Source of the DNA: JACCZX01 sp963791315
GTDB taxonomy: Bacteria; Pseudomonadota; Gammaproteobacteria; Burkholderiales; Burkholderiaceae_F
Direction of reading: 5' to 3'
Assembly: GCA_963791315.1 (NCBI GenBank)
Contig: CAWBRQ010000008.1
Span: 78,965 to 142,964 of the forward strand
DNA: 64,000 bases
Positions 30,579-39,135 of this stretch are shown here, piece after piece. The stretch's first letter is position 1. Each line of letters begins with the position of its first letter. The notes under the pieces are model-generated. The model saw only the letters and a program-made list of their open reading frames with translations. It did not search any database and had not been told where the DNA came from. Position numbers and translations under genes: made by a program.

Positions 30579-31829
30579 GTGACGCATCGCGCCAGCTACT
30601 GGAAGACGACTGCGATCGCATTCGTGAGCACGCTTCTTTCCATGTCTGCGCTCGTGTGGTCTCTTTTTTTGAGTTTGCCAACTGTCCTAAGCGCGCTCAT
30701 TTGCGTCCTGCTCGGAGCGAGCTCCGTGGTCGGTCTGCTCGTCACGACTGGCGGTCTGGTCTGCCTTTGGCGCGATGCAGGGAAGCCGCAGGCAGAGAAG
30801 ACCCGTTGGCTCGTTCTGCCGTCAGGATACCCGGGCCGAGTCTTTTCTCGACACTCGGGCTTGGATTTCTGCACGGCACGCGACTGCGTGCTGGCGATCT
30901 CGTCCAGGTCAGGGCGCGTCATCAGATCGAGGCGACGCTCGATGAGCGAGGAACGATGGCCGGGCTGCCGTTCATGCCAGAGATGGAGCCGTTCTGCGAG
31001 AAGGTCTTTCGCGTCCATCGACGCGTCGATCACATCAACGATATGCGCAACAAGACGGGCCTGCGCCGGATTCGCGATGTCGTTACGTTGACCGACGTGC
31101 GCTGCTCGGGGTCCGCTCACGGCGGGTGCCAGGCCGAGTGTCAGATCCTGTGGAATGACGCTTGGCTGAGAAAAGTACCCAATTACCAGCCAGCGAAAGC
31201 CGTCGAAGAGCCGCGATGGTCCGACCCCCACCCCAACCGTGCAGCGGACTTGGAGAAGAGCAATCCGACTTACTTCTGCCAGATGACTGCACTATGGGAC
31301 GCATCGTGGCCTATGTCGTCCTATAGATATCCGGCAGGATTTTCGACCACTGATCTCCGGAAACGTCCCTCCTTTTGAATTCTTGCTAGCTATCCTTACG
31401 CGGCTTTTCAACATCGTGCAGGAGCTGCGGGGTGGGATCGGCTATCCGTTTTTGCCGAAGTCGCAAATTAATGGTCAGCATCCGTCAGCCGAGCCGCACT
31501 TCGATGCGGGAGACGCGGTCGTTGTTCGCAGCAAGGACGAGATTTCGCAGACGCTAGTGAACGGAAGGAATAAGGGGCTTTGGTTCGATCGAGACATGAT
31601 TCGTTTCTGCGGTCGGCCTGCGATAGTCAGAAAGCGGGTGAGCCAAATCATCCATGAGGGCACAGGCAAGATGGTGATGATGAAAACCCCTTGCGTAATG
31701 CTCGAAGATGTAATCGCGACGGGCGAGTTTCTGCGCTCTTGTCCCCAGCACGAGTATATTTTTTGGCGCGAAATTTGGCTAAGGCGCTCGCCACAGGTTC
31801 AGCAAAACGAGATTGCGCCGGGTCGGTAG
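30579..31829 (+). pseudogene. Tandem-duplicated domain protein with two membrane helices (two frame breaks)
   Basis: GTG 30579 opens a segment with two hydrophobic helices (FVSTLLSMSALVWSLFLSL and VLLGASSVVGLLVTTGGLVC). Near 30840 the frame shifts and a cysteine-containing domain follows (GDLVQVRARHQIEATL to WNDAWLRKV, 30892-31185). Another one-base gain near 31322 restores DIRQDFRPLISGNVPPFEFLLA. A second copy of the same domain then reads GDAVVVRSKDEISQTL to WREIWLRR (31506-31795). The two copies align over about 95 residues (GLxF, FCxKxxRxxRRV, WxxxWLR). I know similar two-domain proteins from sugar clusters but no function. Whether the membrane part belongs to the same protein is unsure. 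Confidence 0.55.
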
Positions 31830-31836
31830 GGATCGT

Positions 31837-32742
31837 ATGTCGGAAGCTTGCCTTATCACTGTAGGACTGCCGGTATACAACTCGGAGCGGTACGTGAGGC
31901 AGTCGATAGACTCACTGCTTGCACAGACTTTTCGCGATTTCGTGCTGATTATCAGTGACAACGCGTCGACCGACGGGACAGCGCAAATCTGCAAGCAATA
32001 CGCTGCTCGGGATGCGCGGGTCAAGTACTTCCGGAATGAAACGAACATCGGCAATCCTCGCAACTTCAACCGGGTTGCCGAGCTGACCAACACCCGCTAC
32101 CTTAAATGGTCGACAGCTGACGACTTCTGGGAGCCGGGCTTTCTCGAACGCGCATTGGAGGTGATGGAGCGCGACGCGACGATCGCACTTTGCTATCCGC
32201 AGGCGGTTCTTGTGGATGCCGACGGTCGGAACCCGCAGAACTACGATGACGTCCTTCATCTTGTCCAGGAGGATCCGGCCGATCGCTTTGTCGCATTGCT
32301 CGACAAGATAAAACTCGCGCATCAGCATCTTGGCTTGATCAGGATGGCACACCTGCGCAAAACGCAGCTGCTTGGGGCGTACGTAGCCTCTGATGTCAAC
32401 CTGTTGGCCGAGCTGAGCTTGTACGGCAAGTTCTTCGAGCTACCTGATCGTGTTTTCTTTCGGAGATTTCACAAGGACTCCGGAAGCTGGAAGCGTGGAG
32501 ACGTGGAGCACGAAGTCCGGCGATATCATGCGAGCGGCGTGAAGAATATCGGTCTTAACAAGTGGCACCGCCACCTCGGATTCTTCCAAGCAGTGCAAAG
32601 GTCTCCTCTTCCGCTGAAATCCAAGGCGCGGCTCTATCGGTATCTCCTGCGGCGCATGATCTGGGACCGTCGCGACCTGAGCGCCGAATTGAGTGCGTAT
32701 GTGCGAACTGCCTTGTCTAGCCGGCCCACTGCGTTTCGTTAG
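31837..32742 (+). CDS. Glycosyltransferase family 2
   Basis: 301 aa from ATG 31837. GT-A fold: ACLITVGLPVYNSERYVRQS, LLAQTFRDFVLIISDNASTDGT (nucleotide-sugar Asp) and the metal-binding region LKWSTADDFWEPGFLERALEVM. It transfers a sugar from a nucleotide donor to a lipid-linked glycan on the cytoplasmic face, by family analogy. The C-terminal half has FFRRFHKDSGSWKRGDVE and a basic tail. Donor unknown; proximity to rfbF and rfbG makes a CDP-derived sugar possible but many GT2s use UDP or GDP donors. Confidence 0.88.
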   Translation: MSEACLITVGLPVYNSERYVRQSIDSLLAQTFRDFVLIISDNASTDGTAQICKQYAARDARVKYFRNETNIGNPRNFNRVAELTNTRYLKWSTADDFWEPGFLERALEVMERDATIALCYPQAVLVDADGRNPQNYDDVLHLVQEDPADRFVALLDKIKLAHQHLGLIRMAHLRKTQLLGAYVASDVNLLAELSLYGKFFELPDRVFFRRFHKDSGSWKRGDVEHEVRRYHASGVKNIGLNKWHRHLGFFQAVQRSPLPLKSKARLYRYLLRRMIWDRRDLSAELSAYVRTALSSRPTAFR

Positions 32743-32823
32743 GTCGCGAACCTGAAAGTCAAATACGCCGGAGCCGAGCCTAGGTTGTACGCATCCTTAG
32801 GCAGTCCCTGCGCGAACTAACGC

Positions 32824-34299
32824 ATGAGAAAACAAATCGCGACAGGCGCCGCCTGGATGGTGTTCTTTCGACTGATCGATCGATCGCTCGGCATCATCAG
32901 CATGGCCATTCTTGCTCGCCTGCTGATTCCTGCGGATTTCGGCCTGGTCGCCATGGCCATGTCCATTATTGGGCTGATCGAACTGACAACCGCGTTTAGT
33001 TTCGAGATCGCGCTGATCCAGAAGGCCAGCCCGGAGCGGGTGCACTACGACACCGCTTTCACGCTGAACGCGTTGTTGGCCACAGGTGGAGCCATTCTGA
33101 CAGCGGGTCTTGCTCACCCAGCGGCCGCGTTTTACAGCGAGCCTCGACTCGTCCCGGTCATGTTCGCACTTGGCGCTGTGTGGCTGATTTCAGGCTTCGA
33201 GAACATCGGCACCGTCAACTTCAGACGCAACATGGACTTCGGGAGGGAGTTTCGCTTCCTGGCTTACAAACGCGTCATTTCGTTCGTCGTGGCGGTCACA
33301 GCCGCGTTGACGCTCCGCTCGTACTGGGCGCTAGTCATCGGGACCTTCGCAGGGCGATCGGCTGGAGTGATCCTGAGCTACTTGATGGAGCCGTTCCGTC
33401 CGAGGCCTTCGCTCGCCGCGAGCCGCCAGATGTTTTCCTTTTCGGGATGGATGCTCGTTGTCAACATAGCTTCCGCCGTCATTGGCAAGATTCCGTTGTT
33501 CTTTGTTGGCAGGATGTTCGGTGCACAGACGCTCGGCGCCTACACGGTCGGCGCGGAGATCGCTCAGCTGGCACACACCGAGTTGGTCGCACCGATCAAT
33601 CGCGCCATGATCCCCGGTTTCTCTCGTCTCGCAGACGACCTTGAGGCGTTTCGACGAACTTGTATCGACGCTGCCGCAGGGATACTGCTTCTTGTGCTGC
33701 CGGCGAGTGTCGGCATCGCGGTTCTTGCAGGGCCAATCGTTCGCGTCTTGCTCGGCGAGCAATGGAACGAGGCGGTGCCGGTAATTCAGGTTCTGGCATT
33801 TTCGGGAGCAGTGAACGCGATCGTGTCAAACAACAGCGCCGCATATGTCGCATTGGGGCGCCCCCACCTTTTCGCCGTGATTCTGCTTTCGCGCGTAGTC
33901 GTCTTGATTCCAATGCTGTTTCTTCTCTCAAGGCAGCTAGGACTTCTCGGGATCGTTTACGCGGAGTTCCTCGCGGCAGCTGCCAGTCTCTTCATCAGCT
34001 ACCCGATCCTCTTCCAACAACTGCGAGTTCCGGTGCGAGCGTACGCAGCAGCGCTATGGCGCCCATTCCTCGCAAGCGCGGTCATGGGTGCCACGGTGCT
34101 TGCGGTCCTGCCGGGAATGGGTCTCGATCAGACCCTGGGCCAAGCAGTGCACGACCTGGTAATTGGCGTTCCGGTGGGCATGGTGACTTATGCCTTCATG
34201 GTGTGGGGGCTCTGGAGGCTGTCGCGTCGTGCGGATGCCGTCGAGCTTGCGCTCGCGCGCTATGTCATATCGACTTGTCGCTCATTCGTGAAGCGATAA
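32824..34299 (+). CDS. Polysaccharide biosynthesis flippase (WzxC-like)
   Basis: 491 aa, ATG 32824. Multi-pass membrane protein of the polysaccharide-transport family, about 12-14 helices. Start TGAAWMVFFRLIDRSLGIISM and LARLLIPADFGLVAMAMSII are the family's first two helices (group including WzxC and LPS flippases). Other marks are NFRRNMDFGREF and RPRPSLAASRQM. Expected to flip undecaprenyl-linked repeat units to the periplasm. Ends the plus-strand sugar gene run; converges with a minus-strand gene 54 bases later. Confidence 0.88.
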   Translation: MRKQIATGAAWMVFFRLIDRSLGIISMAILARLLIPADFGLVAMAMSIIGLIELTTAFSFEIALIQKASPERVHYDTAFTLNALLATGGAILTAGLAHPAAAFYSEPRLVPVMFALGAVWLISGFENIGTVNFRRNMDFGREFRFLAYKRVISFVVAVTAALTLRSYWALVIGTFAGRSAGVILSYLMEPFRPRPSLAASRQMFSFSGWMLVVNIASAVIGKIPLFFVGRMFGAQTLGAYTVGAEIAQLAHTELVAPINRAMIPGFSRLADDLEAFRRTCIDAAAGILLLVLPASVGIAVLAGPIVRVLLGEQWNEAVPVIQVLAFSGAVNAIVSNNSAAYVALGRPHLFAVILLSRVVVLIPMLFLLSRQLGLLGIVYAEFLAAAASLFISYPILFQQLRVPVRAYAAALWRPFLASAVMGATVLAVLPGMGLDQTLGQAVHDLVIGVPVGMVTYAFMVWGLWRLSRRADAVELALARYVISTCRSFVKR

Positions 34300-34353
34300 C
34301 TCTCGGCGCGCCTCTCCGCCCATTGGATGCAGCTCGAAAATCGGCGCCACTTC

Positions 34354-35094
34354 CTAAATCGAGACGACGCTGTAATCAGAGAAACCAAAATCCGTGAGTA
34401 CAACGGGGGCGTGCGCGTAGAAGGCAATTCCGGGTTGACCGTCCGCAAACGTGCTGTCGCTTGCTTCGGCGATCAATAGCGGAATCCCCGTGTTGACCGG
34501 GATATGCCATAACCGAATCAGGCTACCGACAATACGCGCGCGAATCTTGTCTCCGGTTACGGCAACCGGACTGCCGCCATAGACGCTTAGTCGTAAGTCG
34601 GTGAAATCCCCACGCGGACCGTTCCAGCGCACTATCGCCACTCCTCCGCCGTTGACGTTGAACAAGCACTCGTACCCTCTCACCGAGGTCGACGTGTGCG
34701 CCATTCGGAACAGGAGTTCTGTTTCATAACCGGGTCCATTCTTATAGATCGTTGCCTCCGCCTGCACGTTCGGCGGAAAGCCACTCAGAATCGCATAAGC
34801 GTCGTCATACGCGTCGGTGTAGGCGACCGTGTGCGCCCGCCCGCCTGTCGTGTGAATGTTTTTCCACGCCGCCGCTGCGTGACTCCACGCCCCGCCCTCG
34901 GAGATCGGATTCTCGACCAGGTCGAAACTGGTTGAATAGCTGCGCCCGGTGGTAATGGTGCAGTTGGTCGCTATCGACGTGCCCCCACTCACGCTGACCT
35001 GCGGCGGTGGGCATGGCTGAGCTGCCCAACCAAGGCCCGGGACCACGGCACCGGCCATGCTCGCCGAGGCCAAAACAAAGTCTCTTCGTTTCAT
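34354..35094 (-). CDS. Tat-exported protein of unknown function (lectin-like beta sandwich)
   Basis: 246 aa from ATG 35094 (GTG 35103 is an alternative). Tat signal MKRRDFVLASASMAGAVVPG ends in GLGWAAQ. The mature part is all-beta in character: TTGRSYSTSFDLVENPISEGG, AWSHAAAAWKNIHTTGGRAH, YETELLFRMAHTSTSVRGYECLF, VRWNGPRGDFTDLRL and a C-terminal ADGQPGIAFYAHAPVVL. The repeated motif of hydrophobic and glycine residues suggests a concanavalin-like sandwich as in glycan-binding or glycan-cleaving proteins. I do not recognise a named family. Lies 21 bases after the stop of the proline-rich lipoprotein, so the pair is probably one transcript. Confidence 0.6.
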   Translation of the reverse strand: MKRRDFVLASASMAGAVVPGLGWAAQPCPPPQVSVSGGTSIATNCTITTGRSYSTSFDLVENPISEGGAWSHAAAAWKNIHTTGGRAHTVAYTDAYDDAYAILSGFPPNVQAEATIYKNGPGYETELLFRMAHTSTSVRGYECLFNVNGGGVAIVRWNGPRGDFTDLRLSVYGGSPVAVTGDKIRARIVGSLIRLWHIPVNTGIPLLIAEASDSTFADGQPGIAFYAHAPVVLTDFGFSDYSVVSI

Positions 35095-35114
35095 TTTGTT
35101 CACTGAAATTCGCT

Positions 35115-35907
35115 TTATGGAACCCTCTTGGACGCGACGTTCGAAGCAACACTCGCAACGCCGGTCGAATTTACCGTTGCCACTGAAAAGTAGTACGTGC
35201 CAGGTGCAAGGCCGCTGATTACATGGCTCGTGATCCCCACTCCAGCCACGAATATTGATTGCGATAGATTGCCGGCGCTCGGGCCGTAGTAGACGCGATA
35301 GCCAGTGATATCCGTCAACGATGTGCCGTCCGTGTTCAGTAACGGCATCGACCACGAAACAGTCGCCGAGTACGTAGTCGGCGGTGGCGGTGGCGGCGGC
35401 GGCGGTGGTGGCGGCGGCGGCGGTGGCGGTGGCGGCGGTGGCGGCGGCGGTGGCGGCGGTGGCGGCGGTGGCGGCGGCGGTGGCGGCGGCGGCGGTGGCG
35501 GCGGCGGTGGCGGCGGCGGTGGCGGCGGTGGCGGTGGCGGCGGCGGCGGCGGCGGTGGCGGCGGCGGTGGCGGCGGCGGCGGTGGCGGCGGTGGCGGGCG
35601 GTGGTGGCGGTGGCGGTGGCGGTGGCGGCGGTGGCGGCGGTGGCGGCGGCGGTGGCGGCGGCGGCGGTGGCGGTGGTGGCGGCGGCGTGGTGGTGGCGGG
35701 TGGCGGTGGTGGTGGCGGCGGTGGTGGTGGCTTTTGCTCAGATGGAGGTGCCGGCGCCGGCGCAGGAGCCGGTGAAGGCGTAGCTTCACCTGTGGACGCA
35801 GGTGCTGCTGCGACCGTACTCTCGTCGGAGCCACCGCAGCCGGACAGAGCAAGAAGACCATTTGCCAGCAGCAGCGTCATCGCCGCGCGGCTCACTTTGT
35901 ACTTCAT
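35115..35907 (-). CDS. Fibronectin-III lipoprotein with a very long polyproline tract (frame break in the tract)
   Basis: Signal peptide with lipobox (AMTLLLANGLLALSGCGGS, Cys at about 24) begins at ATG 35907. A linker TPSPAPAPAPAPP leads into the repeat (35380-35731). The C-terminal fibronectin type III domain reads TTYSATVSWSMPLLNTDGTS, TGYRVYYGPSAG, VISGLAPGTYYFSVATVN. Signal and Fn3 are in different frames: the ORF from the start codes about 30 prolines, then loses frame at 35595-35598 (GGCGGGCGG interrupts the GGY rhythm). About 70 prolines in the second frame then lead into Fn3. Joined, the protein is about 263 aa, anchored to a membrane with a rigid stalk of some 100 prolines and an Fn3 head. 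Its paralog has only a short linker. Confidence 0.7.
35380..35731. repeat. GGC/GGT triplet tract of about 350 bases
   Basis: Almost pure GGC and GGT triplets on the plus strand (CCG/CCA prolines on the minus strand), with rhythm breaks at about 35595 and 35685-35697. It is the coding sequence of the stalk of a lipoprotein. Extremely G-rich on the plus strand, so slippage, quadruplex formation and assembly collapse are all likely. Confidence 0.95.
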
Positions 35908-36184
35908 GTTCAGCGGTCCAACTTCTTAGTCATGCATTGGTTTCACAGTAAGGGATGAGCATGAAACTACGAGAAGAGGTGCCGTCGGCAATTATCGGTC
36001 CCCAGGCTGATCCCGCGTATATCGACCATCTGGTGTAGCGGCGATCAAATGAACGTGCCAATTGTACTTTGCGCGATCGAGGGTGTAACGGCTTGACGGT
36101 ATGCGCGCGAGACGTTGCGTATACCTTGACGCACACGCGATCGTGTTTCAAATGATGTTTGCCCTTACGTCATCCGTGTTCAGT

Positions 36185-36601
36185 CTACGGAACCGTCTTG
36201 GAAGCAGGAATTGAAAGATCACTTGCGGCGCCCGCCGAGTTCAATGTGGCCACCGCAAAGTAGTACGTTCCCGCCGCGAGACCGCTGACCACATGGTTGG
36301 TGATCCCCATTCCTGACACCAGAAATGATTGCGACAGAGTGCCGGCACTCGTGCCGTAGTAGACACGATAGCCACTGATGTCGGTCAGCGATGTGCCGTC
36401 CGTATTCAGTAGCGGCACCGACCACGAAACGGTCGCTGAGTATGTCGTCGGTGGCGGCGCGGGTGTGGGTGCAGGTGAAGGTGCTGGCGCAGGCGCTCCA
36501 GCAACGGCGGCAGCCCCGTCGGAACCACCACATCCTGCGAATGCCAAAACGCTATTCGCCACTACCAGCGAGATTGCAGTGCGGCCCAACGCGCGCTTCA
36601 T
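36185..36601 (-). CDS. Fibronectin-III lipoprotein, short-linker paralog
   Basis: 138 aa from ATG 36601 (ATG 36619 is in frame but adds MEGTSE). Lipoprotein signal ISLVVANSVLAFAGCGGSDG with the acylated Cys at about 23. A linker APAPSPAPTPAPPP follows, then one Fn3 domain nearly identical to that of the neighbouring lipoprotein (TTYSATVSWSVPLLNTDGTS, GYRVYYGTSAG, VVSGLAAGTYYFAVATLN). The strong DNA similarity shows a recent tandem duplication. Expected to be a lipid-anchored envelope protein with a protein- or glycan-binding head. Read away from the FemAB gene that starts 100 bases to its right. Confidence 0.75.
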   Translation of the reverse strand: MKRALGRTAISLVVANSVLAFAGCGGSDGAAAVAGAPAPAPSPAPTPAPPPTTYSATVSWSVPLLNTDGTSLTDISGYRVYYGTSAGTLSQSFLVSGMGITNHVVSGLAAGTYYFAVATLNSAGAASDLSIPASKTVP

Positions 36602-36700
36602 TTCAGACGTTCCTTCCATCTAAAAACATCCCCTTTGATCTTCACTCCGGAAGTCAAGGCGTCGAGGAGAGTGTTCGCATGGTGAACTACAATTCAAGCC

Positions 36701-37813
36701 GTGCAGAGTACATCCGAGACCACGGTGCGCCGATTGGCGGACTCCGAATGTGCGGCTTGGAACCAGTATCTCGCGCAACGGGGACCCGGCTACCTTTTTC
36801 ATCGTGCAGAGTGGGATCGGGTGTTCGCTGCGTACGGACTCCTCACCATACGACTCGCAGCCTTTCGCCAGGGGCAGATTGTGGGCATTTTGCCACTCGT
36901 CTGGCAGCGCAGTGTCCTTTTCGGGAAACATCTAGTCTCCCTTCCCTGGTTTGACGCCGCAGGGCTTCTGGTCGATGACGGCCTTGCACAACGCGTACTG
37001 CTGGAAGAAGCCGCTCGTTTGGCAGATGCCTATCGCGTTCAGACAGTGCAGCTACGGCAACTGGAAGAGGGGGTGGGGACCTGCCCCCTCTTCCAGTCCG
37101 AACACCTCCGCACCGACAAGGTGCTGATGCGTGTCGCGCTGAGTCCAGACCCGGAGGTCATCTGGCGCGGCCTGTTACCCAAGGTTCGGAACCATGTTCG
37201 CAAAGCAGAGAAGTCCGGTTTAGTGGTGAGTTGCGGCGGTGCGGAACTCCTGGGCGATTTCTATCGAATCTACTCGGAAAACATGCGCGACTTGGGAAGC
37301 CCACCGCACCATCGTCGCTTCTTTCAAGCGATACTGACCAACTTCGAGGGCGAGTCGAACATCTACGTCGTCCGAATGGGCACCGAAACAATCGGCGCCG
37401 GGTTCACGATGACCAACGGCGGCGTACTGGAGATTCCGTGGGCATCCAGTCTGGAGCGTTACAACCCATACTGTGTAAATCACCTGATGTACTGGCGCAT
37501 CTTGGAGTCAGCGTGTCGTCAGGGCTACGCTTGGTTCAGTCTCGGGCGCAGCTCCCCGGGCTCCGGTCCTTACACGTTCAAGAAAGGGTGGGAATCCAAG
37601 GAGATCCAGTCGGGACGCGAAGAGAGCAAAGAATCGCAACTGTACTGGTACTACCTGACTCCAGGAAAAGCACAGAGGACCCGGCACGGGAGTGCCGTCA
37701 CCCACTCCCCTACCGCACAGGAAAGTTACGGCTGGGCTGTTCGCATTTGGCAACGCCTCCCCGTATGGCTATCAAACTTCCTCGGACCTCGAATTATCGC
37801 CAAGCTCCCCTGA
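36701..37813 (+). CDS. FemAB-like GNAT-fold protein (XrtA/PEP-CTERM-associated type)
   Basis: 370 aa, GTG 36701. FemAB/FemX fold of two GNAT-like lobes: AAWNQYLAQRGPGYLFHRAEW, LLPKVRNHVRKAEKSGLVVS, RFFQAILTNFEGESNIYVV, ETIGAGFTMTNGGVLEIPWA and WFSLGRSSPGSGPYTFKKGW. Family members in exosortase loci are called FemAB-related, PEP-CTERM system-associated. FemAB proteins transfer amino acids from charged tRNA to peptidoglycan; the substrate in exosortase systems is not known. Its C-terminus is cut short compared with the second copy at the window edge, lacking WGFEPQPL. Separated by some 26 kb from that copy. Confidence 0.75.
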   Translation: MQSTSETTVRRLADSECAAWNQYLAQRGPGYLFHRAEWDRVFAAYGLLTIRLAAFRQGQIVGILPLVWQRSVLFGKHLVSLPWFDAAGLLVDDGLAQRVLLEEAARLADAYRVQTVQLRQLEEGVGTCPLFQSEHLRTDKVLMRVALSPDPEVIWRGLLPKVRNHVRKAEKSGLVVSCGGAELLGDFYRIYSENMRDLGSPPHHRRFFQAILTNFEGESNIYVVRMGTETIGAGFTMTNGGVLEIPWASSLERYNPYCVNHLMYWRILESACRQGYAWFSLGRSSPGSGPYTFKKGWESKEIQSGREESKESQLYWYYLTPGKAQRTRHGSAVTHSPTAQESYGWAVRIWQRLPVWLSNFLGPRIIAKLP

Positions 37814-37929
37814 GGAAAGTCTTTTGGAAAGGCTCGAATACCAACCATTGAATAATACGGTCGAGAACTCGTGTGGCGGTCACTCTCTGAACTGTCGGGC
37901 AGTCAGTGTCAGGAACTAGAGGCAGGGAA

Positions 37930-38649
37930 ATGTTTCAACTGAGAAAAACACTAAGAAACATCTACCAGTTGTTGCCCGAGCCGCCGTCAACCAATTATCT
38001 CTATCGGAAGATAACGCCGAATCCCTATGACTTGCTTCCGCCGGCGCCGGTCATCTTCGACATCGGATCCAAGGAAGCTCGAGGTTCATACGCCTTTGGA
38101 GCGCCGCCCGGGAACGCCAAAGTTGTTTGTGTCGACATAGAAGATGGTCCCGGTGTCGACTTGGTGGCTGACATCCACGATCTACACATGGTGCCCAACG
38201 ACAGCGTGGACTGCGTGACCAGCGTGAGTGTTCTGGAACACGTCCGCTATCCGCAGAAAGTGCTCAAAGAGATATTCAGGATCGTCAAGCCGGGCGGCAT
38301 CATTTACATCAACGTCCCATTTATTTTTCCTTTTCACGCAGATCCTGACGACTTCTACCGATTCTCGTACCAAGGCATAAAGATCCTGTGCGAGAACTTT
38401 GAATGTATCGACAGCGGATTCAATCGAGGGCCTGCGTCAACCATGCATCACCTTCTGGTGCACTTCATGGCAATGTTGTTCTGCTTTAACAGTAAGACGC
38501 TCTATGGGATCAACGTCGACGCATTCAAATGGCTTTTCTTCTGGATCAAGTATCTGGACAAATTCATGGCACGCTATCAAGTTGCTCATGTAATACACGC
38601 CGGCTCATATTTTATTGGTCGAAAGCCTGCTCAACGGGCACCAAACTAG
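37930..38649 (+). CDS. SAM-dependent methyltransferase
   Basis: 239 aa from ATG 37930 with AGGCAGGGAA ribosome site. Methyltransf_11-like: VIFDIGSKEARGSYAFGAPP (motif I degenerate as DIGS), VVCVDIEDGPGVDLVADIHDLH, DSVDCVTSVSVLEHVRYPQK, RIVKPGGIIYINVPFIFPFH, FYRFSYQGIKILCENFE. Typical of enzymes in polysaccharide clusters that methylate a sugar end or a lipid-linked precursor. 116 bases after the FemAB gene, same strand. Substrate unknown. Confidence 0.8.
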   Translation: MFQLRKTLRNIYQLLPEPPSTNYLYRKITPNPYDLLPPAPVIFDIGSKEARGSYAFGAPPGNAKVVCVDIEDGPGVDLVADIHDLHMVPNDSVDCVTSVSVLEHVRYPQKVLKEIFRIVKPGGIIYINVPFIFPFHADPDDFYRFSYQGIKILCENFECIDSGFNRGPASTMHHLLVHFMAMLFCFNSKTLYGINVDAFKWLFFWIKYLDKFMARYQVAHVIHAGSYFIGRKPAQRAPN

Positions 38650-38721
38650 CTCAAGAGCTTGGCCGTTGTCGGCATGTTCCCTCTTCCTTACGCAACATGA
38701 CTGGACAGAAGAGTGACCTTC

Positions 38722-39087
38722 ATGATGACTGATAAGCGCCGCGATCTGCTGAAGCTGGGCGCGTTCGGGTGTGCGATTACCCTCGCGGGTCGTGTCCGAA
38801 GCGATGCGGGCGAACCATCGATTGCGAAGGCACGGCCCGTTTCACCCACAGTGTGGGATCCATCGCCCTGGCTGGTGTTTGCCGCTACAAGGCACCCTGT
38901 TAGGGTTGATTTGTCACAGACATTGCCGAGCGGCGTAAGCCGGGGTGGTACGTTCAGCCTTGCCTCAACAAGCCGTTCACTGCCCAGCGGCGTGTCGTTA
39001 TCAACGCAAGGTGTTCTCACCCTTGTCGATCCCATCGCGGGAATAACGAGCAACATAATATTTGCCTACGCAGAACCCGCCGCGTGA
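38722..39087 (+). CDS. Small Tat-exported Ig-like protein
   Basis: 121 aa from ATG 38722 (ATG 38725 also possible). Tat signal MTDKRRDLLKLGAFGCAITLAG followed by a short mature part. The latter half reads DLSQTLPSGVSRGGTFSLAS, SRSLPSGVSLSTQGVLTLVD, which looks like a putative-Ig (He_PIG-like) domain, usually a repeat in large surface proteins but alone here. No catalytic residue pattern. Possibly a small surface-binding protein working with the neighbour 709-aa Tat protein, 48 bases downstream. Family match is weak. Confidence 0.55.
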   Translation: MMTDKRRDLLKLGAFGCAITLAGRVRSDAGEPSIAKARPVSPTVWDPSPWLVFAATRHPVRVDLSQTLPSGVSRGGTFSLASTSRSLPSGVSLSTQGVLTLVDPIAGITSNIIFAYAEPAA

Positions 39088-39135
39088 GGTTGCAGCAGCA
39101 CCGCCACTCGCGGGCTGTGTAATAGGGTCTGGTTG

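Noticed and set aside
35380..35731. CRISPR-like array in the repeat tract
   Set aside because: The repeat unit is a 3-base triplet without spacers.
35305..35775. Long plus-strand open frames reading polyglycine or poly-alanine across the GGC tract
   Set aside because: They are the antisense of the proline-coding lipoprotein; no start, ribosome site or conserved domain flanks them.
35987..36002. Sigma-54-like element before the polyproline lipoprotein gene
   Set aside because: GG/GC spacing fits but the -24 half is poor and it lies about 80 bases from the start; not above chance.
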